Source of the DNA: G963668655 sp963668655
GTDB lineage: Bacteria > Myxococcota_A > SURF-8
Reading direction: 5' to 3'
Assembly: GCA_963668655.2 (NCBI GenBank)
Contig: CAXXPQ010000002.1
Span: forward strand, 558,001-622,000
DNA length: 64,000 bases
In this document: positions 58,229 through 64,000 of the stretch, piece after piece
How positions within the stretch are numbered: the stretch's first letter is position 1
How the letters are laid out: every line of letters begins with the position of its first letter
Made by a program: the position numbers and the translations under genes
Notes under the pieces: generated by a model
What the model was told of the DNA's origin: nothing
The model's database searches: none
Seen by the model: the letters and a program-made list of their open reading frames with translations, nothing else

Positions 58229-60463
58229 TTACAGCCCCCTTGCCGTTACATTCGTATCCGCGATCGCACGGCGGCGTGTGGGCGGATGCTCCAGGTAGGG
58301 GATCTGCGAGAGGAAGGTTCGGCGTTGGCTGGCCTCTTCCTTCTCGGCGCAGTTTTTCACGCCCCAGTGGTCGCCGACGATCACAACCGAACGCTTGGCG
58401 CGGGTGACGCCGGTGTAAAGCAGGTTGCGGTGATGCATGAAGCTGTGGGACTTGTGACAGACCACAACGGCGACGGGGAACTCGGAGCCCTGGCACTGAT
58501 GGATGGTGAGGGCGTAAGCCAGATCGAGATCGCCCAGATGGCCCTCGGATTTCTTCAGCAGGACCAGATCGCCGTCGAACTCGACCTGCAGATCGCCGTT
58601 GTCTTTCACGTCCGAAACAAAGCCCACCGTGCCGTTCATGACTCCGATGTCGTAGTTGTTACGACGCTGGATGACCTTGTCGTGAAGTAGAAACGGCGGT
58701 CGCCGGTTGGGATGCGTATCCGGAGCCGTCACGCCGAACAGACGTTTCTGGATCAGGCGCTGCAGCAGCCGGTTGAGTTGGGCGACGCTCAAGGGTCCCT
58801 TGCTGCGAATCGGCGTCAGCACCTGCACGTCGCGCAGGAGATCCAGTCCGGAGACGGCGGGAAACTGCTTGGAGTACAGATCGACAATGCGACCCAGCGC
58901 ATCCTCGGCGCTCAGGTGGCCGAGGACCGTCTGCCAGGGAGAAAGGCCATTCCCATCCACCACGACTGCTTTGGCGATGCGCCCATCCAGGATGGCCGAG
59001 CAGTTACGTTTCAACTCGCCCGCCTGGCGCACGACCTCGGTCAGCCGGGATACCGGGACCATCTCGGTCTTGATGAGATCGCGCAGCACATTGCCCGCGC
59101 CGATGGGCGGCAGCTGGTTGTGATCACCCACCAGGACAACGGATGTGACATCGAGATCGACGGCGCGCAAAAGATGCCAGAGCAGGGAGACGTCGCACAT
59201 GGAGACTTCGTCCACCACCAGCAGGTCCGCATCGATCGGTCCCTCGTTCTGGAACTCATGGCCGTTGTAGCCGAGCAGGCGGTGAATGGTCTGGGCGGCG
59301 CGTCCGGTGCTCTCCTCCATGCGCTTGGCGGCTTTGCCGGTGGGCGCACAGAGCAGAACGCTGCGACCCTCGTTTCCATAGAGATCGCAGAGCGAGCGGA
59401 CCAGAAAGGTCTTGCCCACGCCCGCGCCGCCGGTGACGACTGCCATGTCATGGCTCAGGCAGCGTTTGACCGCCGTTTTCTGGCCGGGATTGAGTGATGG
59501 GGCGATATCGAGGATGCGCGCTTCGAGGCCTGCCTCATCTCCAAAATGCGGATTGGCACCTCGGCCACGCTGGAAAATATCGGCCAGGTCCATCTCCATG
59601 CGACGCACGCCGAAATGCGCCACCACCGGCCAGCCGTTCAGCGACTCGCAGGCCAAGAGCTTCTCACGGATGAGGTGGTCGAGTTCGGCCTCAATGCGGT
59701 CGCGTCCGTCCATGCTGTCCAGCAGAAGCAGCGCATCGGCCTTGTCCAGCAACTCCCGGTACTCGGTCCAGGTGTGGCCGGAATCCAGTTCTTCATTCAC
59801 ACACTGAAGGATGCCAGCCCGGATACGTTCCGGGTGCTCCTTGGCCACGCCCATACGTCGGGCGATCTTGTCCACCTTTTTGAAGCCGTAACCCTTGATG
59901 TCACGGATCAGCCGGTACGGATTCTCCTTGAAGACGCCCACCACGCCGTTGCCGTACTTCTCGATCAGGGTGGTGATCTGGCGGTGGGTCAACTCAAAGG
60001 CAGCCAGCCAGGTATTGGCGGTGTTGAAAGCGCGGGTGCGGGTCCACTCGTCGCGCAGGTTTTCGATGACGGCGACCGGCACGCGGGCGGCCTTGGCGAT
60101 GGCCTCGGTACTCTCACTCAGGGCCACGTCGAAATCCTGGCCGAATTCCTTGGCGATCAGCGCCGCCTTGGCCGGGCCGATGCCCTTGATCTTCGGATGC
60201 GTGGCCAGATAATGCGCCAGTCCGTTCGCCTCAGTCGGCAGATCGTGCTGGAAGGAGGACACCTTGAGCTGCATCCCATAGGGCGTGGACTCGAAATGCC
60301 CCTCCAGACGCAGGCGGTCGCCTTCGGCTGCCATGATCTTCCCGGCGAAGCGGATCTCCTGGCCGCTGTCTTTTCGGATCACCCCGGCGCTGAAGCCGGG
60401 CGTGGAATAAAAGGTCTTCGTCACCCGGCCCGTGACGGTCTGTTGTTTTCGTGGTTGGCTCAT
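58229..60463 (-). CDS. RecD2-like SF1 DNA helicase
   Basis: 744 residues. It has an N-terminal OB-like domain (VTKTFYSTPGFSAGVIRKDS), helix-hairpin-helix (KIKGIGPAKAALIAKEFG, 91-108), then SF1B motifs: Walker A VVTGGAGVGKTF (342-353), Walker B VVDEVSMCDV, GDHNQLPPIG and the C-terminal motif VI VTRAKRSVVIVG. RecD2 helicases move 5' to 3' and act in repair or replication restart. The stop lies 3 bases before the primase start. It shares the replication operon. Confidence 0.92.
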   Translation of the reverse strand: MSQPRKQQTVTGRVTKTFYSTPGFSAGVIRKDSGQEIRFAGKIMAAEGDRLRLEGHFESTPYGMQLKVSSFQHDLPTEANGLAHYLATHPKIKGIGPAKAALIAKEFGQDFDVALSESTEAIAKAARVPVAVIENLRDEWTRTRAFNTANTWLAAFELTHRQITTLIEKYGNGVVGVFKENPYRLIRDIKGYGFKKVDKIARRMGVAKEHPERIRAGILQCVNEELDSGHTWTEYRELLDKADALLLLDSMDGRDRIEAELDHLIREKLLACESLNGWPVVAHFGVRRMEMDLADIFQRGRGANPHFGDEAGLEARILDIAPSLNPGQKTAVKRCLSHDMAVVTGGAGVGKTFLVRSLCDLYGNEGRSVLLCAPTGKAAKRMEESTGRAAQTIHRLLGYNGHEFQNEGPIDADLLVVDEVSMCDVSLLWHLLRAVDLDVTSVVLVGDHNQLPPIGAGNVLRDLIKTEMVPVSRLTEVVRQAGELKRNCSAILDGRIAKAVVVDGNGLSPWQTVLGHLSAEDALGRIVDLYSKQFPAVSGLDLLRDVQVLTPIRSKGPLSVAQLNRLLQRLIQKRLFGVTAPDTHPNRRPPFLLHDKVIQRRNNYDIGVMNGTVGFVSDVKDNGDLQVEFDGDLVLLKKSEGHLGDLDLAYALTIHQCQGSEFPVAVVVCHKSHSFMHHRNLLYTGVTRAKRSVVIVGDHWGVKNCAEKEEASQRRTFLSQIPYLEHPPTRRRAIADTNVTARGL

Positions 60464-60942
60464 GAATCGCTGTCCTCGCGCTCGGAAGTGTCGGAAAGGT
60501 CACGGGTGAGATTGCCGTGCAGACGCAGCAGCAGGTTTTCGACGAAACGGCGGGCGAGGCGGCGCTCGGAGCAGAAGAAGACCGGGACGCGCATGTCGGC
60601 CATAATCGAGATGGTAGCGCCCAGCACCGACTCGGGCCGGGCCCCGCTGCGATAACGCCCCGCCAGGATGTCGGCCAGATCGGCCTCCACCACGACGCAG
60701 GCGAAATCGTAAGAAGCGAGCCGTCTCAACTCCGCGCCAAAGCGACGCCGGTTCCGGATGACGGTGGAGACGTAGTCATCGAGACTCTTGCGCTCGATGG
60801 CCACTTGCGTCTCCAGACCCGCCAGGCTGTAATCTCCGGCGTCCAGCTTTCGGCGCACGGAGGGCGCGCCAAAGTCGTAAGGCTCCTGTTCGCGGGTGTC
60901 GATCACGATGACCGCCCCGTCCGCCGTTCGTTTCGTCACCAC
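60460..60942 (-). CDS. ERCC4-domain nuclease
   Basis: 160 residues. The XPF/ERCC4 nuclease motifs are present: VIDTREQEPYDF at 13-24, LDAGDYSLAG near 32-41 and the catalytic VAIERKSLDDYV (47-58, ERKxxxD). FACVVVEADL follows. The C-terminal part lacks the HhH dimer domain, so DNA binding may need partners. It overlaps the helicase gene by 4 bases. It may cut branched DNA in phage recombination. Confidence 0.9.
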   Translation of the reverse strand: MVTKRTADGAVIVIDTREQEPYDFGAPSVRRKLDAGDYSLAGLETQVAIERKSLDDYVSTVIRNRRRFGAELRRLASYDFACVVVEADLADILAGRYRSGARPESVLGATISIMADMRVPVFFCSERRLARRFVENLLLRLHGNLTRDLSDTSEREDSDS

Positions 60943-61415
60943 GGGATGTCGTCTCCGTCATCGGCCGCAGCCGCGTTTTTGGCCAGGGCTTCCTCGGCCA
61001 GCTTGATGCGCTTGTTGAGGAAGATGTCCTCGTACTCACCACGCGTGCGCTTGGTTATCTCCAGCGTGACGTCCAGTAACCGGTCGAGATTGGCGGGCAG
61101 CTCGGACAGCTTCTGCAACTGAAGCCCGGCGGTGTAGAGGTCTTTCTTCAGCCACTTGACGTTTTCCTTCGTAGCGATGACGTTGTTGCGCCAGAGCAGG
61201 CGACCGGCATGGCTCGGGCCGATGATTTTCAGCGCCCATTTCAGCATGGGCTGCCCGCTGGTCTTGGTGCGGGTCAGCTCCACGCGATCCACACGGACCT
61301 GGTACTTGCCGTCCGGAACCGGCTCGAACTCGGTTTCGGCCTCCGAGTTTTCGAATTCCTCGTCCAGATCGACGAGATCCACATCGGTGACGGGGCTGTC
61401 GGGATAATCGCTCAT
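60936..61415 (-). CDS. DUF669-family ssDNA-binding protein
   Basis: 159 residues. It is a typical DUF669 OB-fold protein: FEPVPDGKYQVRVDRVELTR, then TKTSGQPMLKWALKIIG and LDVTLEITKRTRGEYEDIF. The acidic C-terminus (AAAADDGDDIPW) resembles the protein-contacting tail of single-strand-binding proteins. It lies between Sak4-like ATPase and ERCC4 nuclease genes. It probably coats single-stranded phage DNA. Confidence 0.85.
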   Translation of the reverse strand: MSDYPDSPVTDVDLVDLDEEFENSEAETEFEPVPDGKYQVRVDRVELTRTKTSGQPMLKWALKIIGPSHAGRLLWRNNVIATKENVKWLKKDLYTAGLQLQKLSELPANLDRLLDVTLEITKRTRGEYEDIFLNKRIKLAEEALAKNAAAADDGDDIPW

Positions 61416-61427
61416 TTTCTGTGTCTC

Positions 61428-62153
61428 CTATTTGCCGTTGGTGGTTTCGCGGACAGCCTTCTCGAAGGCGGCCTTAAATGCGTTGAAATCGAGGGGAATG
61501 GGATCGGGCAGGCGTCCGGTGCGGTCACCCGCCTCGTAATGCTTGTCGGGCTTGGTGCGAAGCACGCGCCGATAGCTGACCGAGCCGTCCTTGTCGGCCA
61601 CGCTCTCCAGGTCGGCGAACAGGATGATGTCGGTCATGCCGAGCAGGATCTTGCGCGCGCCGTCCGGAAGGGTGGGCAGGGTCTTGTGATACTTGCCGGT
61701 GCGGGTTTCGATCTCGCGCTCGACGGCGTGGCTGATGCAGAACAGGCCGTAGGGCAGCGCCGCCAGCTTGGTCATTACCCGCTGGAACTCGTTGTTGACC
61801 AGCGCGTGGCCCTTACCGTAGGACAGATCCGAGGGATGCTTGATCCCGTGCTTGGCGCAGACGTGATCGAGACAGAATTTGTAGGCGTTGTCGATCGTGT
61901 CGACGATCACCGCCTTGAAGTTGTGGCCGCCCTTGGCGACCTCGGCGGCAGCGGCCAGGAAGGTTTCCCAATCCGTGACGGGCACCTGGTAGACGTCCAG
62001 ATGGTTCAGGCCCGGCTCGGTGGCCAGAAAAATGGCGTCCGGGATCTGGGCGCAGGTGGAGGACTTGCCCGCCTTCGGCATGCCGTACAAAAGTACGGTC
62101 TGCTCGGAAAGCGAGGTGCGGCGCTTGGTTTTCTCTTTGGGCAATAAAGCCAT
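61428..62153 (-). CDS. Sak4-like RecA-fold ATPase (recombination)
   Basis: 241 residues from ATG 62153 (MALLPKEKTKRR), preceded by AAAGGAG. RecA-like core: Walker A LLYGMPKAGKSST, later KAVIVDTIDNAYKF Walker B and ALPYGLFCISHAVE. It matches the AAA_24/Sak4 single-strand annealing family of phages. It should act with the DUF669 protein and the Cas4-like nuclease in homologous recombination. Confidence 0.88.
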   Translation of the reverse strand: MALLPKEKTKRRTSLSEQTVLLYGMPKAGKSSTCAQIPDAIFLATEPGLNHLDVYQVPVTDWETFLAAAAEVAKGGHNFKAVIVDTIDNAYKFCLDHVCAKHGIKHPSDLSYGKGHALVNNEFQRVMTKLAALPYGLFCISHAVEREIETRTGKYHKTLPTLPDGARKILLGMTDIILFADLESVADKDGSVSYRRVLRTKPDKHYEAGDRTGRLPDPIPLDFNAFKAAFEKAVRETTNGK

Positions 62154-62167
62154 ATCAGGATCTCCTT

Positions 62168-63181
62168 TCAAAATGGCGAAGGGGTATCGGACAGCTCAGA
62201 GTGAGCGGGTTTCGGCTCGTACTCGTTCTCGATGACGAGGGGATTGTTTTTGGAACTGCAGATGGCGTAGTAGGGACAGGGCCGGTTGTACTGGAAGCAG
62301 TAGGAGGTGTTCTGATACCAGGCGTCACGGCGGCGGGCGTCCAAGTACTGCTGGGTCAGCTCCCAAAGCTCGGATCGCAGCAGTTCGAAGTCGTCCGTGT
62401 CGAACAGCAACTCCACCCGCAGGAAGGCGTCCTTTTCACAGAACCACTCGGCGAGCCGGGATTGGTATTCTTCATCCGACTCGGGCAGCTTGCGCTTGGC
62501 GCTGGACTTGCCATTCTTGTTTTTGGCGGCCAGGGCGCGGCGGCGCGTCTCGAATTCTTCTTCCGTCTCGCCCGCCGACTGAATCAGCTTCGGTTTCTGC
62601 AGGATGTTGTAGATGATGCCGCTGACCGGGATTCCCAGCGCTTCGCGCACGTAGTGGCTATACAAAATGACCTGAAAATCGGTCCACAGGCGGCTGACAT
62701 AATCGCCACCGACACTGGATGCGGTTTTATGCTCCAGCAGCCAGTACGTGCCGTCCGCTTTCTGGACGATGCCGTCGACCTTGCCGGAGAGCACGAAGGA
62801 TTTGGACTTCGCGCCGGTGGCGGGGTTGATGATCTCGCCGGTGAATTCCTTCTCCAACTCGATGACGGTGAAGTCCTCGGTCGGGTACTGCTCGGCGTAG
62901 GCCGTCATCATGGCGCGAGCCACGTTCCAGTCCCGCTTCACGTCCGGGTCCGAATCGCGGTTCAGGCAGGCCCGGTCGATGTGCGCCAGCACGGAATCCA
63001 ACTGGCGTGTGTTGTGCCAGGTCTCCAGGCATTCATGGATCAGCGAGCCGAACCAGAGCGAGGCTTCCTTCAGTTGGATCGGGACAATCTGCTTGACGTA
63101 GCGCCAGTAGCAGGCCCGGCGGCAGTTGCGGAACTTCGACCACATCGAATAGGTGGTGGTGAGGCGGGTGTCAGCCGTCAT
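62168..63181 (-). CDS. Cas4/RecB-like PD-(D/E)XK nuclease
   Basis: 337 residues from ATG 63181 (MTADTRLTTTYS), preceded by GGGAGG. It has an N-terminal CRRACYW, nuclease motif LSGKVDGIV, WLLEHKTAS (ExK) and a C-terminal cysteine cluster CFQYNRPCPYYAIC, indicating an iron-sulphur-type PDDEXK_1 enzyme like Cas4/AddB. It probably resects DNA ends to give single strands for the annealing ATPase. Confidence 0.85.
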   Translation of the reverse strand: MTADTRLTTTYSMWSKFRNCRRACYWRYVKQIVPIQLKEASLWFGSLIHECLETWHNTRQLDSVLAHIDRACLNRDSDPDVKRDWNVARAMMTAYAEQYPTEDFTVIELEKEFTGEIINPATGAKSKSFVLSGKVDGIVQKADGTYWLLEHKTASSVGGDYVSRLWTDFQVILYSHYVREALGIPVSGIIYNILQKPKLIQSAGETEEEFETRRRALAAKNKNGKSSAKRKLPESDEEYQSRLAEWFCEKDAFLRVELLFDTDDFELLRSELWELTQQYLDARRRDAWYQNTSYCFQYNRPCPYYAICSSKNNPLVIENEYEPKPAHSELSDTPSPF

Positions 63182-63458
63182 GGCGCGCCTCCCGTCCGTC
63201 ATCCTCCGGATCCAATAGAGATGCGGCGCGCAGCAGATAGGAAGCGGCTTCCCGCAATTCCTCGGCCATCAGCGACTCGTCCATGGTTTGCGTGATCTGG
63301 ATGCCGCGATGACTGAAACGCACGATCCGGCTCAATTTTCCAATTGCGAAGGCGATGGCGAAGGAGGGGCTCATCCAGGGGAAATCGGCTCCGTCCGACC
63401 GGCTGGTGCGCCGGGGATCACCTACGGCCTGCAGCATTTTCTCGATCTGCCGCCTCAT
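63171..63458 (-). CDS. Small phage protein
   Basis: 95 residues from ATG 63458 (MRRQIEKMLQAVGD). A short helix, then a strand-like part (IVRFSHRGIQITQTMDESL) and a helical end (LREAASYLLRAASLLDPEDD). It overlaps the sigma-like gene by 4 bases and the nuclease gene by 11. No family is recognised. Confidence 0.6.
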   Translation of the reverse strand: MRRQIEKMLQAVGDPRRTSRSDGADFPWMSPSFAIAFAIGKLSRIVRFSHRGIQITQTMDESLMAEELREAASYLLRAASLLDPEDDGREARHDG

Positions 63459-63817
63459 GCCGAAACCTCCAGACCGTCCATGCGCTGCATATAGCGCCGC
63501 ACGGTGCTGCGGGCCTGGCATAGAATCTGGCGCACGCGCTCGCGGCTGATCTCGAACTCGCAGCCGACTTCCTCCAGCGTGCGCTCCTCGAGAACGCACA
63601 ACCGCAGGATGCGTTTCATGCGCGCGGCCTTTTTGGGCTTGTCTTTGCCGAAGCTTTCATCGATGGCGCGTTCGGCGATACGGAGGGCATCCTCGGCCAG
63701 CAGATGTTCTTCGGGATCGGTTGCGGCGGATTCAAGCCGGTCGCATTCCTGCATGCGCCAGGCTTCAAGAGTGTCTGTGTCAAATTCAGGACTTAATGCA
63801 CTTTCCATATATGTCAT
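63455..63817 (-). CDS. Sigma-70 region 4-like regulator
   Basis: 120 residues from ATG 63817 (MTYMESALSPEF), preceded by AAGGAGG. Residues about 66-105 contain MKRILRLCVLEERTLEEVGC followed by EFEISRERVRQIL, the classic region 4.2 helix-turn-helix of sigma factors (xxRERVRQI), without a region 2. It could bind -35 elements or RNA polymerase to redirect early transcription. The first half is acidic and unrelated to region 2. Confidence 0.7.
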   Translation of the reverse strand: MTYMESALSPEFDTDTLEAWRMQECDRLESAATDPEEHLLAEDALRIAERAIDESFGKDKPKKAARMKRILRLCVLEERTLEEVGCEFEISRERVRQILCQARSTVRRYMQRMDGLEVSA

Positions 63818-63880
63818 CGGAAACCTCCTTGTATTCATGTGAAAGCGGGTTATAAGAGTCGGCGACTGCATCGCAGCAAG

Positions 63881-64000
63881 TCAGGCTGGCACATCGTCTT
63901 CCGGCAAACGTCGATAGAGGGCGTAAAGATCGCAGCCGGAAGAATCCTGACCCCACTCCTCGACTCGGTACTCAAAACCAGCCTCAATGACCTGTTCCAG
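63881..64000 (-). CDS. Partial gene at window edge
   Basis: The last 39 codons of a minus-strand gene that starts beyond the window: LEQVIEAGFEYRVEEWGQDS then SGCDLYALYRRLPEDDVPA, ending at TGA 63881. It is soluble and acidic, with no recognised family. Confidence 0.6.
   Translation of the reverse strand: MEQVIEAGFEYRVEEWGQDSSGCDLYALYRRLPEDDVPA

Larger units (their letters stand above)
18338..64000. mobile_element. Contractile-tailed prophage (incomplete at right edge)
   Basis: Every recognisable gene from 18338 to 64000 is a phage gene: head, contractile tail, baseplate, packaging, lysis candidates, replication, recombination, tyrosine recombinase and regulators. G+C and gene density rise abruptly at the left edge. 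The left edge is the tail-fibre gene rather than an integrase; the tyrosine recombinase lies internally at 50873-51757. No attachment site was identified, and the right end lies beyond the window. Confidence 0.85.

Overview
The window joins two unlike pieces of DNA. Bases 1 to about 18,330 look like a bacterial chromosome of moderate G+C with ordinary intergenic spacing. Bases 18,338 to 64,000 are a tightly packed, visibly more G+C-rich, mostly minus-strand block that is most of a contractile-tailed (myovirus-type) prophage, or a phage genome joined to host sequence. The host is Gram-negative by gene content (NhaR-like LysR regulator, CheB/CheR-PAS fusion, paired Hsp20 proteins, DUF2934, GH130). 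I cannot fix the phylum; such sets are common in Nitrospirota, Desulfobacterota and some Proteobacteria.

Host part. At 147-5768 lies a five-gene plus-strand sugar cluster: GH130-type glycosidase/phosphorylase, PIG-L deacetylase, GT4 glycosyltransferase, six-hairpin-type glycosidase, and a GT4 fused to a mannose-6-phosphate-isomerase-like cupin. At 5924-7104 is a minus-strand stress operon (DUF2934 and two Hsp20 chaperones) ending in a hairpin with a T-run. Then come two paralogous receiver-only response regulators, a two-helix membrane peptide, a short ribosome hibernation factor and a GNAT acetyltransferase. At 10305-12210 are 6-phosphofructokinase and a NhaR-like regulator. At 12452-17711 are a PAS protein, a PAS/histidine kinase/receiver hybrid and a CheB-CheR-PAS fusion.

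Phage late region, minus strand, read from 46156 down to 18338: two small proteins, large terminase, portal, Mu F-like minor head protein, a DUF2292-like protein, a 1157-residue fusion (two DNA adenine methyltransferase domains, a capsid protease with zinc motif, and a scaffold with its own internal ribosome binding site), a capsid cement-like protein, major capsid protein, Ig-like decoration paralogues, head-tail connectors, an outsized tail sheath, tail tube, XhlA-like and M15 peptidase lysis candidates, tail chaperones joined by a -1 frameshift at A AAA AAC, tape measure, baseplate hub/spike/wedge genes and a tail fibre.

Accessory middle, 46157-51960. Two co-linear, diverged copies of a divergent regulatory region (about 46200-46700 and 48950-49455) flank a cassette encoding an amidoligase and a gamma-glutamylcyclotransferase-like protein. 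The edges of the two regions carry four copies of one promoter-like motif, consensus TTGGAaCgCgACCTGCA. It has GG-N10-GC spacing like sigma-54 promoters, and each copy sits 51-57 nt before the first start codon of a transcription unit, including the unit leading into the whole late region. To the right lie small proteins, a free-standing recombinase core-binding-domain protein, DUF4314 and a tyrosine recombinase.

Phage early region, 52150-64000, minus strand: sigma-region-4-like protein, Cas4/RecB-like nuclease, Sak4-like ATPase, DUF669 ssDNA-binding protein, ERCC4 nuclease, RecD2-like helicase, AEP primase-helicase, an excisionase-like HTH protein, a small winged-helix protein, a Mor-like activator and a possible small terminase. 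An array of at least seven ACTATCAGCA iterons (54541-54807) lies among three genes that share one C-terminal winged-helix module. It is a candidate replication origin or operator array. The phage continues past base 64,000.
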